Shown: positions 33,001 to 48,000, counted from the first letter of the stretch. The stretch is DNA of 64,000 nucleotides from Megamerina dolium (GCA_963854835.1 OY978526.1:70590418-70654417), one strand, 5' to 3'. Program-made: numbers and translations. The notes: a model not told the origin generated them from the sequence alone.

Positions 33001-36000
33001 CTCTTTCGCGATCGCCATTGACGTTGTTGCCTGCCGCGTTTGTAAAGAAGTATGGATCAATGATTCCACCAGCCCAACAAACAGTAAGTTTTTGTGAATG
33101 CAATGGTGAGTAAAGAATTTCTTGTGGATTGTCTTCATTCCAAATTCGATAATTTTACTTGTTCACATACCCATTGAGCCAAAAATGAGCCTCATCACTG
33201 AATACCATAAAATGGTTCTAGCGATCTTTGAGTTTAAATGACAGAACCACGATTTTCGTAATAAAATTTCTATATTTTCAAGCATTGTTGGGATGTCAAT
33301 CTTTCCATGATGAAATTGCAAATTTTACTGATTACAAATGAGTTTTGGGTTACCAGATTTGATAACGGCTATACCGTTTTATTCTTATCAGAAACTGCTT
33401 CATTAAAAAAAAAACACCCTTTACATATACACGGTGTGACAATTATGTATTAAGACTGCCTGGAGAAAACACAATTAAAACACGATAACTGCTAATTTTT
33501 CGGTATATTTATTCGAAATATTCTCCTCTTGATTCAATACACTTGTTACATCGATTTAATAGTGATTCAAATGCGTGTTCCAGCTCATTTTTCGGAATTG
33601 CCTTCAGTGCCCTCGTCCAAGCCCGTTGTATGGGCTGAATGTCATCAAAAAAGCATCTTTTCAACATCAATTTCAGTTTTGGGAACAAAAAGAAGTCGCA
33701 CGGTGCTAAATCAGGTGAATACGGCGGGTGATTCAACACACAGACCTGATTCCAAGACAAAAATTTACGAACAATGAGTGCTGTGTGACTTTTTTCTCTC
33801 TTTGCTCCATGTTAAAATTTCAACATCAAACGAAAACGTGTTTTGTAAAATGAATGTCAATAAACATTAAATGTCAACCAAATGCCATGAAATTTTGACA
33901 GTTAGTAGCTCACACATAGATGGCGCGCTTTGTTGCTGATATATGGTTCGAGTCTCAATACATATTTGTCGCACCTTGTATGCTTTTTTATGAATTGACC
34001 TAAGAAATCGATTGCTGATTTATTGTTCTCTTATGGTGAATCACTTTTCCTATCTATGCAGAGAGAATAGTATGAACGGAAATATGTTGCAAACGTTGCA
34101 ACTAATTAATTTTCAAAATTGAATAGCATACAACGAAATTTCAAATTTGGACTCGGCAACCTTTTACGTTTTACACTATACGTGGAGATAGGAAATGTTC
34201 GAACGAAATGTTAGTGAGAACCGTCCTAGGGGCGATTCTTGGGTAACTAAGATGTGGGATTATTTTTCGGTTTTCAGACCTTTTTGCGTTAATTTTGTAA
34301 GGGAACGCTTAAGGCATGGAAATTGGGTAAGTATGTTTGCAGGAAATATTGCCGAAGAAAAATTAATGTGGGTCGGCCAAAGATCTCAGCGCTCTAAGAA
34401 ATATTTTTGGGCAATTATGAGGTTGGTTGTCGATTTTATAAGGTATTTTTACGCACATTTTGTAGGGGAGCTAACATAAGGGATGAAGGTAAGGAGTAAG
34501 CGCGCTTAAAAGACACTAGAAAAAATTAATGAGAACGGTTATACATTTCATAGTTCTTTGGCAACTATAGATTTATTTGCTGATTTTCAGGAGTTTTTTT
34601 CGCATGGGAACCCCCTTTAGGCAAGGAAATAGAGTCAAATTATCTCTGCAAGAAATGTTAGAGGAAAAATTAATGAGGCTCGTTCATAAATTTCTTTGCT
34701 CTAAGGGCGACTTTTGGGAACCTAAGGGGTTATTTGTCGATTCGCAGGTATTTTTACGTTTTTTTCATAGGGAAACCAACCTAAGGGATGAAGGTAGACA
34801 GCAAGTATGTTTGGTGATGCAAAACGAATGGAGCTCGGTTAAATATTTAAACATTCTAGGGTAATTATATGGCAATTATGGGGTTATTTTCCAATTTTCA
34901 TGTATTTTTACGTGCATTTTGTAGAGGAGCTTACCTAGAGGTTGCACGCAGGCAGTAATTATGCTTTCAAGAAACTGTGGAGGAAAAATTAATGGAGCTT
35001 AGTTATACATTTAACCATTTTGGGTTAGATTTTTTTGGCAACTGTGAGGATATTTGCTAATTTGTAAGTGTTTTCTGTTTTCTTCGTAGAGGAGCCCACT
35101 TAAGGCAAGGAAATAGTGGATAAGTGTATCTGTGAGAAATGTTAAAGGAAACATTAATGAAAGCCGCTATATATTTCACCCCCGTTTGCGTTAATCTGTA
35201 ACGGGGCCTCCTAGTAACTTGAGTTGAAGTAAGTGAGCCGCATTAATGAGATGTGCCTACAAATAGTGCGGTTTTAAACCAACCCAGAGTTCGGCACTTT
35301 GAGAGGTGAAGTGTAGCACTGTTTGATTAGTCAGTGGTTAGAATGTCCAGGTTGGTGGCACGACAAAAGAAATTGCTTTGTCAGCATCATGTTATGGGGT
35401 TTTTTTTGGGAGCAGCTTCATTTCGTTGTGCAAATTATATTCGTATGACCTTAGGTGGCATCCTAAGGTGCGTTGATTGCTCTATGGGGCAGTGAGATAG
35501 GGATGCACAATTCACTAAGTGAGGTGCAATGGCTTTGTATTTTGCGAGAAGTGCTCATTTATGCTAATCTGATAGTCGGATCTACACCACAGGACGATAC
35601 GAAGATGGACTCCAACAAAGAAGTGTGGTCTCAGCAAAAAGCCAACATGAAATATTCAAACTTTTACCATCCACAACATTTTGAGTAATTGAATTTAATG
35701 AATTTGGTATATTTTTATAAAGGACAGCGCAACTTAAAAGAATGTAAAAAATATTCATCGTCACCCTGACACAGCTCCTATAATTCGTCGATCAACTCTC
35801 ATAAAATTCAAATATAAAGTAGGCATCCTTTCACCCCACTTGACTTACTCGGTAAGCAGATGGCGGCAAATTCTGCATTAAGACTTACAGGCTTGCACCA
35901 ATGGGTATCGAAATTTTATGGACACGTAAGTATTTTAAATCACTTCAACAGTGAAACTTCACTTGATTATATCAAGCCAATATACACATTTGAAAGGAAA

Positions 36001-39000
36001 TTTAAAACCAGCCTCACAGACAGGTATATCTGGGTGTCACAGGGACCTCCACCGAATTATCACTACATATTTACGGACGGCTCTAAGCTCGAAGGAAAGG
36101 TGGGCGGTGGTGTATATTCAACCTCAGTATTTCTTTTCGCGTGCCTGATCACTGCAGTGTATTTCAGGCAGAAGCTATTCACACTGCACTCACTTGGATC
36201 AAGCAGAACAATGTCTTCCATCGGGACATTTGCATTTTGAGTGACAGCCAAGCTGCCATTAAGGTTCTTGATTCTTTTCTTGTTAAATCGAAGATCATTC
36301 TAGACTGCCGCAGATCTCTTAATGAGATTTCCGAGCAGCATAATATCCTCCTGTGCTGGGTACCAAGACACATACGACTGCAGAACTGATGAGCTCGCTA
36401 GACAGGGTACAAACGAAGCTTTAACTGAAGAAAATCCCCACTTGGGGATCCCCATTGGCACAAGTAAACACAAATTGGATGTATTCACATCTAACGCCTT
36501 CCAAAAAAGATGGATGGATTCACCCATCTGTAGGACGGCGAAAGTGCTGTGGCACACACTCAGTAAGAAACGCTCACGTAAACTCACTGACCTTAACAGA
36601 AAAGATATCTCGGTCTATGTTGGAGTGGTTACCGGCCACTGCCTCATATGACCTTACGCAGCGAGAATGGACTTAGGCCATCTCGTGCATGACTACTGCA
36701 GAAGCTGCAGAGATGAGGAGGAACTCGAGACCGTCTCACATCTGCTTGGTACCTGCCCTGCTTTGTGCAAAAGACACAAAAGCAGGGCAAAAGATTCCTG
36801 GGATATTACCAGTTGAATGACTTAGCCCCTATGTATTACGATTCATCTTAAAGAAATCAAGCCGAAAAAGGTTTTAGAATTTGAAATTTAGATAAACAAA
36901 TTGTTTATGCATCTAAAAATTAAGCTCAATGGTACAAACGTCATAGCAACGACAATCAATGTGAATTTCATTACGGTCCATATCAGTCTCTCTCTCTGTG
37001 TAGGAATTTTATGTTTTTATATAAAAAAATTTCAACAATATTAATAAATATAAAGTAAAATAAAATAAGTGTAAAATGTAATTTGAAAAAATGGAACCAA
37101 AGCGATGCAATTAATAAAAAGTTGAACATAATCATACTTTTCCTTGAACATTTTCCTTTAAAATTGGCGATAGCAAAATTGTAAGAAATATTAAAACTTA
37201 TATAAAATTATTAAGCGCATAAAAAATTGAATATTAAAAAAAAGAGGAGAAAGCAAGCATAAACATTTCCAAATATACTTAATATACGCAAAAAAAAAAC
37301 AACAATATAAACAACAATTTGAAGCGAAAATCAAGCATTGCAATAGAAATCAAATCCGAAAAAAATCATTTAAAAAACTTACTACATCGTTTGCTCTTGA
37401 TTCTTTTCTCATTTGTAAATATTTGATTTCTTCATTGGTGGAAACTAAACTTAAAAGCTATATTTTCAATTAAAATATAAAGGATTTCAAATTAAAATCA
37501 TAATGAAATTATAATTAAAATTTCCTTCGGCTAAGAAATATCCATTTTCTGGGTATAAAATTCATTCGGTATGCTAAGACAAAAAATTTCATATAGCCTA
37601 GACAGACGGCAGCCTAATTCCGGATTATCGAGTTAATTCGAATTAACTCGGGCATTAACTGCAGCTAATTTTCAAAATAAAAGAGGATTAGGACAATTTG
37701 CTATGGCAACACTGCTGAAAATTGTCTATTGTGAATTTTTCTTGATCTATTTTACAAAATATTAGGTTTGTTCGCTAACAAAAAACTTTCCACAATTGTT
37801 AACAGTTTTCAACATCAAAAGTGTTGGCGAACAAATAAATCCAGCTGTCAATTACGAAGAGTGAATGTCAATTTACAAGTTTCTGATAGTTTTCAGTTCA
37901 CGTAATTCTTGTAGATTTTCTCATATCGAGAGTGACAGATGACAGAAATTGATAGTGATAGTAATGTAAGTGAGCAGACCTAATAAAACAGCAATCAGCC
38001 GTTTAGTTAATCCGCAATACTGCCGTCTGTCAGGTTATTATTTTATTCGGATTAAGTGCGCCGGTAATCCGGAATTAGGCGGCAGTCTGTCTAGGCTATA
38101 AGTCGAATTATGAAAAATTTTCGTCTACATTTTTTTTTGGGCATTTTGAAAAGAACAAAAGCAAAATGCAGACAAATCAATGTGCCTCATGACTTTACGT
38201 TTTACATAATACGACAGTTGTTGATTTGTAACTGATCTTACGGGCTAATTGTTGATTCTGCGGAAATCATCACAGTCGATCGATTGCACTTTTCTCTTTC
38301 GATTCACGAAAAATATGTAGCGGTTCGTACGCTTTCGAATCAAATACTTTGAAAGCTATGAACAAAAATTTGTAGTGCTTTGAAGATTTGAAGATTCTTT
38401 CAATCAATCGTCGCGTCAAGTCGTCGCGTCAATAAATTGGACTAGTGAACTTTGACATAATCAAGTTCAATGTTTTAGTCGAATTTAATTTTGACGCATC
38501 AATGTAATTATGTGACATTTTCTCCCTAAGGAGAAAGTCAGATTTTGATGATTTTTGATGCTAATTAGTTCTTGATAGCGCGCCAAAACTTTCGATATAT
38601 ATTTAGCATTTGAAAATTCGATCGACTAGTCGACTTTTTATAAAATTGGCATAATCGATTTTTATCGAAAGTAAGCGACGATATCAATCAACTAGAAATA
38701 AGCTCTATTGCTCGTTATCGACACATATTCGTTGATTGTACGGAATCAACAATAAGCTCCATTATACAAAATTATATAAATTTAATTGGATAAATAAATA
38801 ATGAAAATATTACAACTAAAATGCTTACAATTTTACGTGTAGCTTCATCAATATCATGCTCTCTAAGTGAACCACTCAATATTTTCTGTATCTAAATGCA
38901 TAAAAAATCAAAAATTTCAAAAAAATTAAATTATAAATAAAATTAAAATCAATTCCCCAAAAAACAAAAAAGAAAAAAATACGACGACACAACAACAAAT

Positions 39001-42000
39001 TGCTAAGAAATCATAATACAATTAAATAATAATAATAACAAAATACAAGATATTTATAAAGAAAAGCAGAAAAACGACAAATCGATCGATTCACTACACG
39101 CCTTAGGAATTTGCACTTAAATCATAAGTTCATTGCTGAGTTCAAAGATTTTGTGGCTGTACACGATTTACTGCAGTGCAGTGTAGTAAAGCGAATTTAT
39201 ATAAATTATATTATTTTAATACATTTTCTTTAAATTCTGTCTTCAATATTTACCACTAAAAACTCATTCTTGTCCACACGTTGATTTCCATCCGTATCGA
39301 ACATATTAAATGCAATACGGAAACCAGATTGTGGTTCTATATAAGAGAAATAATAAAATAAAGGTAATTGTTATATTAATGGAGTATTAATTGAAGTCAG
39401 AGCTGGACGTGTGGAATTATGATTACGTGTTGTTTTCGAATACACGAATAATTGCGAAGCTGACGAAATAAATGTGTTGGGCGGTCGCTGAATTCGAATT
39501 TAGCTTGATTTAGAATTAGAGGTAAACTTGATTCGATCAGATAGCATTTGGTCCCTCAAAACCTCAAAAAGGAGTATTAATATGAAAGCTTAAACAATCA
39601 TTAAAATATCCATAATCCATCCTAGAGGACTGCTTTACAAAGTGCTCGTAGAGTGCCCCTAGATGGGTAAAATATAAACGCATATATCCCCTAACCTTAC
39701 TCCTTCAGTAGGCTTCTCTATAAAATGAACTTAAAAGCACCGTAAAATCGACATATATCCCCAGAATTGCCTCTAGAGGTATCAAATATATGACCGACGC
39801 GTATTAATGTTTATTACTAAACATTATTTATGAATTTACTCATTTTCTATCTTTGCTCTTTGAGGAGGTTTCTCTATGAAATTAATTTAAAAGCACATGA
39901 AAATCGATTAATAACCCCAGAATTGCCCTTAGATGGGTATGACAATTTTTTCAAATATATTTAGCACCTATTTCAATTTCTTAGAGGGACTCTTCTTTAA
40001 AATTGAAATGGAATCTGACTTTTTTTTATAACTTTTGCTCGCAACGCACTAAGTGTGCCTGGAGGGGCAAAATATATGACCAACCCCTATTAAATTTGAC
40101 TGCTAAACATTTTTTATAAACGCATATATCCCCTACCTTTGCTTCTTCGGTAGGATCCCCTATAAAATTAGCTTAAAAGCAATGGAAAATCAACATATAC
40201 CTCCAGAATCGCACCTACGGAGGTAAAATGTATGACCGTTACAATCGAAAATCGATTTAGGCCGAATCTAGCATGTTAGAATTTCCAAGCGCAAGTTCTC
40301 CAGTACTTCATCTTTCCACCGGACGTTAGATCTTCCTCTTCTGCGTCGTCTACCAGCGGGTCCCGAATATAACATCTTCTTAGCCGCAGCCTCTATTCGC
40401 TCGGCATGACCTAGCCGCTGAATTTTAATGTGCTTTACTATGTCGGTGTCGGCATACAGCTCATAGAGCTCATGGTTGTACCTTATTCGATATTCGCCAC
40501 CTACGCAACTAGGTCCAAAGATCTTGCGTTGGACTTTTCTCTCGAAAACTCCGAGCATTCTCTCATCTAAGGTGGAAATCTTCTTAACTTCGGCACCATA
40601 TGTAAGGACAGGTATGATGATTTGCTGTTAATTAAGTTTTACTACTAAACATTATTTCTGAATTTACTTATTTTCTATCTATACTCTTAGGTGAGGTTAC
40701 CCTATGAAATTAACTTAAAAGCACATGAAAATCGACTAATAACCCCAGAGTTGCCCTTAGAGGGGTAGAAAGTATGACCGATCCCCATTAATTGTGTCTC
40801 CTCAGCATTTTTTTTTTCAAATATTCTTAACCCCTATGTCAATTTCTTAGAAAGACTCACCTTTAAAATTGAAATAATTTCGTAACTTTTGCTTTGTGTA
40901 AAATATATGACAAACCCACATTAATTTGTACTACTAAACATTTTTTCTGAACCCGTTCATTTCGTAACTTTACTCTTTGGGGAGGCTCTCCTATAAAATT
41001 AACTTAGCACCTAAAAATCGACTAATAACACCAGAGTTGCCCTTAGAGAGGTAGAAAGTATGACTAATCCCCATTAATTTTTTCTCGTCAACATTTTTTT
41101 CCAAACATATTTACCACCTATATAAATTTCTTAGAAGGGCTCTGCTTTAAAGTTGACTTTTTTATAACTTTTGCTCCTAACGCTCTAAGTGTGCCTTCGG
41201 AAGTGTAAAATATTTGACAGAATCCCATTAATTTGAACTATTAAACATTTCTTCTGAACTTACTTACTGCTCCTTGGGGCGGCTCCCCTACCAAATAAAC
41301 TTAGAAACAACTGGAAATTTTTACAATATTTTTTTCTAGGTTAGGGCCGAAATGTGACCTAACCGAGTCAAATCAATTGCGGATTCGAATTCAGGGATCT
41401 AAAATATTGATAAAAATGGCATAAATTGTACTTAAAATAATTAAATGCGTTAACAAGTAATGTAAATAATCAAACAATCATTAACATCCAAGCTCTAATG
41501 TTACGAATATCAATTAAATAGTAAACTTACTTGTCAACACCGACAATAGGAACAAATATTCTGTATATGAAATGATACCTAAATAATTTTTTTAAAAATA
41601 GTGAACAATTAAAGCATTGACGTTTAAAGTGAAGAAACACACACATTTGTACCTCTATCCCTTAAGTTTCTAAACATACGTGATGAGCCCTTTTTCAGAG
41701 CTGGTGTATCATCTTTCATTTTATTAATATCTTGTAAAGTTAATGCACGACGTTTGAGACGAGCTAAAATATTAAATAGAAATAAATATATTAATTTAAT
41801 ATAAAAAATAAAATATAACATGCGATAAAAAATTAAGAATTAATCGGTACTCAAACATGTTATCCGCATACTTAATTATATTGGTAATTTTGGTTCACAC
41901 ACATAAAACTAGTGAATTTCAATTCATTTAAATTATATTCATGTATTTTAATTCTACATACGTCTTGGTTCTTGTTCCACCACAGAATCAAGAAAATCCT

Positions 42001-45000
42001 GTGGTGTCATATAGAGTTGTCCATCATATTCGACCGAAGCGAATTTTATGAAACGACGTTCACGTGCTGTTAGCCTTACAGCTTTTTCTTCTTCGCGCTG
42101 TTAAAAAAGAGAAAGAACAAAAAAAAAAAAAAATATTGAAAAATATTATGGGAATTGTTCTTTCAACATGCACTCTTTTACATATTTTATTTTTAGAATA
42201 ATTATTAAGACACATCCATATAAATTAAATATTGTAATTTTACTACAACACATGACCCATCATGGTAACTTAATATTCATCGGCAAATCAATGGTAATTA
42301 ATCATTTACACAATGTATAAATTGTAAATCAAAATGCGATAAGATTTGATAAATGTCTGAGGAAGAGTTAATAAATTCAACTCAGCTTACTACATGTAAG
42401 AGTGTAAAGGTAATAAATTTTGGCAATTTTTGCAGAAATTTGTAAATGTTTGAATATAAATGTAATTGTTATATGGCATTTTGTAAAACAAGAGGTATTT
42501 AATTTTGAATCGTTTTGTATTGTAATAAATCAACGATACAATTTTCGGGTTAACTCAATTAAAAAATCGACAAAGGAGTTAAAAGCCCGGAGCCGGCTCT
42601 GATGTGAAAAAATAGCAAAATACATATTTCAAGCCTTACCAATATACTCAATCGAATTTCTTCAAAAAATATACTACAACAAATTAAAAACCCATAAATG
42701 TTGACCTGCTGTTCAAAAAGTAACCGGTTTAACTACCGATTCTACCAATTCCACAAGATTTTTGTTTTAGATAGAAACTAAGTGATATCTGAAACCGACA
42801 ATATGAATTTGAAAGAGTTGTTTAATGAAGACGTCATAAAAGTTCTCCTGTTCGAGGTGTAGTAAAAAGAAATCCATTATTTTTCCAATAGATGGCTTTA
42901 GTAATCTGTATCTCGCGTTGTATAAGTGCGATCGGACTACGCTAGATGGCGTTAGAAAGACAGGATTAAAATACACTTTTTAGGCAGTTTTGTGATGGCT
43001 TGACTCAGTATTGTTTGAGCACACGTCAAAGATGGATACCAGTAAAGAGAAAATACGCCATAATTTACAGTTTTCTTTCGATAAAGGAGAAAACGCAAGC
43101 CAGACGGCTGAAAATATGAATAGTGTTTATGGTCTTGGTACTGTAACAGCCAATCACGTGCAATTTTGGTTTCGACGATTCCGTTCCGGTAATTTTGATG
43201 TCAAAGATGCACCACGCTCTGGAAGGCTAATTGTCGAAAATATCGATAAAATAATGGAAATCGTCGAGTCTGACAGACATGTAAGCACTATTTCTACTGC
43301 CCAGGAGCTAAACATTGCACAAAAAACTGTTTGGAATTATTTAAATAAGGCTGGATACAAAAAGAAACTCGATGTATGGGTGCGAATCACAACAAAATCG
43401 ATCCATTTCTGAAGCGGATGGTTACAGGTGATGAAAAGTGGGTCACTTATGACAACGTCAAGCGAAAACGGTCGTGGAAAAAATCGGGGTGAACCGGCGC
43501 AAACGGTAGCCAAGCCAGGATTGACGGTCAGGATGGTTTTGCTATGTGTTTGGTGAGATTGGCAGGGAATCATCTACTATGAGCTGCTCTCCTACAGCCA
43601 AACTCTTAATTCGGACCTGTACTGTCAACAATTGGACCGTCTGAAGGAAGCAATCGCCCACAATCGGCCAGCTTTGGCCAATAGCAAAGGAATTGTGTGC
43701 TGTCAGCACAACGTCAGACCACACACATCGATAGTGAGTCGCCAGAAGCTCCGGGAGCTTGGTTGGGAGGTTCTTATGCATCCACTTTATTGTTCGGACC
43801 TGGCACCAAGTGATTACTACTTGTTCCTGTCTATGGCGAAAGATTTTGCTGGTGAAAAATTTGCCTCAAGAGAAGCTTGTGAAAATCGACTGTTTCCGTT
43901 TTTTGCCAATAGGGACGAGGGTTTCTATGAGAGTGGCATTATGAAATTACCTTCAAAATGACAACAAGTTATCGAACAAAACGGTACATATTTCACTTAA
44001 ATCGCATCATTCTAACTATGCTAAATAAAACCTTCAATTTAATACAAAAATAATGGATTTCTTTTTACTACACCTTATACAAATGGATCCTACCCAGTAG
44101 TATTCAAATGACACACGCACAATAACATTGAAAAAAAAAAAAGTTCAGCCAAAGTATCCTCACGCTCCATAATGCTCACATTTTTTGGATTTTTGGTTCT
44201 GAATACGAAAGTTTGGTAGGATTTCCGCTATTACCCTCAGCTATCTTTTGTGTTTTTTACACAATTTTGCTAGGTTTTTAGGTTAAAAAAAAAACTGAGT
44301 AAAACGGTGGTAGTCTGACACGAACATAGATTCAGCTACTCAAAACTCATAGAATGCAATAACTCTGGTCCCTCGAACTTTCTCCTTATTTTTTGTGGGA
44401 CTCTCATAGCCGGACAAATTTCCGCCATCACCCTTCTTCAAATAGACACAATTCATGAAAGTGTTACCTGTAAGCAGTTTTAAGTTAGGTTTGTTTAGGA
44501 TCATAAAAATACAACAAATAAAATAAAAATACAAATACACGGTTGCTTTGGCGAGTTTTTTTTTGGCTTGCCTAAGAACAGGGATATTTTCCATCATTTC
44601 TATATTTTTTTATTGGTTCAGTACTCTATAAGGAAGCGGCCAGAGGACTACGGGCTATTAAAGAATGGTTATGTGTCGATGTAATGAACTATAGAGCACA
44701 TTCTGGCTAACTCATCTGTGACCTCATTTCCATCGACTTTATAATGACTAGGCATAAAACATCCGAGTAAACGTATTTTGAGCGGATAAACTGTGCAGTA
44801 GGTTTGGTTCATCCTCATTGAAATGAAACAAGACTTAAAAGCAGCTCATCACCATAAAAACATTTTTCCTTTTAAACTCAGTGAAAAATTATAACTAGGA
44901 AATTTGATGGCCAATTTAAATACAATATATTCTACTTATATCGTTTAAATGATCTCGAGGGTTTCATATATTTTGGATTATATTCTTAAATTTGTACTTT

Positions 45001-48000
45001 ATTCGCAAAGGTTAGGTTAGGTTAGGATATGTGGCTGCCCTCTCTCTCAGAGGACACACTTAGGCCAGAAAGGCTCATAGTGATACCGCCGAGCTTCTCT
45101 TCCAATACTGTTGTGCGTGTTAAATTTGGACAGCATTCGAAAGGAACCTACTTATATTAGCCGGTTCCGAACGACAGTACCCTTGTGACATCACTTTAAC
45201 TTAGTTTTATCACAGAACTCTTTTAAGAAGCATTTATGGCAAATTGCCTACCTGCCTACCGTTCGAAAGAAAAATCTTTTCGAAATTAAATTTTGTTATG
45301 CTTCAGCCGGGGATTGAACCCACGATCTACAGATCAGAAGGACAACGTACTAACCATTGAGCAACTCGCAAACGTTTTTAGGATTTTGGGGGTTGTAGGT
45401 TAAGGTGAATGCGCGGAAGCGCATACTTAGTTTAACTAGGCCCTTTGTGGAGCTCTGTCAGGCTCTAATTTCTTGAAAAAATATATGTAGGGCGAGGGCT
45501 CAATATAATTCTATTCTTAAATTTCTACTTTAATCACAATATTTGTTTTTTTTTTATTTTATGGGCTCCAATTTTTTGAATAAAAAAAATGTCTGTAAGG
45601 CGATACAAGTCGGACTCTAGAACGTCCACTTGCTGGCTGGGACTTCGGACATTAATGATACCTAGTGCTCTTTCGAAACCTTTTCAACAAAGTTTTTGGT
45701 AATTGGCCATCAAATGTCACAGTGTCGAGAAAAAAAAAAAAAGAAAATTTTAATAATGTCAAGATGCTCTAAAGTAAGAGTTCATCAACATCGATATCGA
45801 CTCTTTTGCTTGAAGTGAATATACCTCCACTAAAGCTTAATTTTACGATAAGCATGAAGTTAGGAACGCAATATTGCTTCAGAGTTGCCATATGTAAGAC
45901 TTTCAGTGTTGCCTACGTGTATGATCGCTTGTCACGCAGAATGCAGGCCTTTACTTTTACCACGATGCTTTTATATAGTTTTAAATTAAAAAATCAAATT
46001 TACATATTTAATAATAGAAGAGCAATAATATAAAGCATATATTAATTGCTTAATATGACAGGTAACAGGATATAATTCTATATAATTCCATATATAACAC
46101 TCTTCAAATAAAAAAAAAAATAATATTCTGATTCTATACTCCAACATTTCCATTGCATTCAGTCGAGTAGTACATATAGGGTGATTTTTTGGAAACACTG
46201 TTTTTGGCAGCTCAGCTGTTTTCGTGTAACATGTTACTGTCAAACATGTTCAGTTTGGTCTATAATTGCAGATTATTGAATTTTATTATTAAAATTCATG
46301 TTCAGTGATGAAGCTCATTTCTCGTTGAATGGATACGTGAACAATCAAAATTGCCGTATTTGGTGTGAAGAGCAGCCAGAAGTATTGCAAGAACTGACAA
46401 TGCATCCCGAAAAATGCACTGTTTGGTGTGGATTATGGGCCGGTGGCATCATTGGACCGTACTTTTTCAAAGAACACGAAGGTAGGAACGCAGGAATACA
46501 GGATCGTTATTGTGAATGGCGAGAGCTACCGTGCAATGATTACAAACGCACTGGAAGCCAATATTGAAGAATTTATTCGTGAGATACCGGCCGATATGTT
46601 GGAGAGAGTATGCCAAAATTGGACCCAGTGTATGAACCATTTGAGACGCAGCCTCGGTCAACATTTACATGAAATCATCTTTAAAGATTGAATTATATTG
46701 ATCGTTCTATCGACTCAAATAAAGATTTCATACATTTCTCTAAATTTTATGTTCAAATCCGAAGGATCTTAAAAAATCACCCTGTATATGACAACATTCA
46801 GTCGACTAGTACTATGACACTAAACAACATACTCTGTTTGTTGTGGTAAGCGAGCAAGACAAATTAGCTACAACCGCCCACACACAGAAAGTGGCGCACA
46901 GTGGCACACCGGCATACTGGCAAGCGTAATGTGTATATTAAAGGTTGTTTGATTTTTTTTTTTTTTTTTTTTTCAGAATACTAATAACAAGAATATATCA
47001 GAATTTATGGGATTATCTATTTATCAGGCGATTTGGTTTTGAATACAATTACAGTGGCTCACAGCTTATTTCGTACAGTGTATATATTTTTATGTACATG
47101 GCTGTAACATCGAAACTAAAAAACTTATCGATAAGTTTTGAATGTAGATGTCTGTGTATGTGTTTAGTAAACCTAATAAGAAAACGGGGAACCCCAAAAA
47201 TTTTTCTTTTTGTTATGCAAGAGAGAAAAACTATTGATCAGCTGATTTTCAGCTCACATCTTATTTCGTACACAAACTTCAATGTAAGTAAGTTTCATTC
47301 TGCCGCGCAGTTACAAAGTTTTTTTGAATTGTATGAGTTTTTGGACCTTTTTAACTATTATAACAATTTTTATTATTATTATTTTAAATAGTTAAAGTGC
47401 TGTAAATTAAACATTTAGCTTTATGGGTCATCGTACAACGATGGAACAGCGTAAACTGGTAATTAACCATTTTAGGAAAGGTCAGAGTGTGCGAAAAATT
47501 GCTGAAATGACAAATTTAAGTGCCTCAACTGTCCAATACATCATTCAACGCTTCGTTCGCGAAAATCGGTTGGAGAACAAGGGCAGAGAAGCACCTAATA
47601 AGATTTTCAACGCATCAGACGAGCGTTATATTGTACGAAAAATTAAGAAAAATCCAAAGTTATCCGCTCCGAAGTTGGCTGCAGAGGTTCAGCGTGAAAT
47701 AGGAAAATCATCCAGTGCTGAAACTGTCCGACGTGTGCTGCGCAATCATGACTTGAACGGTCGAGTAGCCCGAAAGAAACCATTCATTTCGAAAATGAAT
47801 ATACAACGCCGACTTGACTTCGCCAAAGAGCATATTATTAATACTCCTGCGTTCTGGAATACCGTTATTTTCGCGGATGAGTCTAAGTTTAATATTTTTG
47901 GCTCGGACGGAATGTCATATGTTTGGCGTAAAGCTAATACCGAGCTAAACAAGGAGAACCTTAAGCCCACAGTGAAGCATGGTGGCGGTAGCGTGATGGT

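Noticed and set aside
34195..34864. Two plus-strand frames of about 95 codons
   Set aside because: They run across diverged satellite units and share residues only because the DNA repeats.
37383..37444. Exon-like 62-bp block in MICU3 intron 6 (TTTAG / GTAAGT, open for 20 codons)
   Set aside because: Its length and phase (2 bases, then 20 codons) do not fit between exons 5, 6a, 6b and 7, which all meet in phase 0. Inclusion would break the frame.
45010..45026. Telomeric TTAGG array
   Set aside because: Only three GTTAG-type units, located at the tail of a SINE/LINE copy. Better explained as a retroposon tail.
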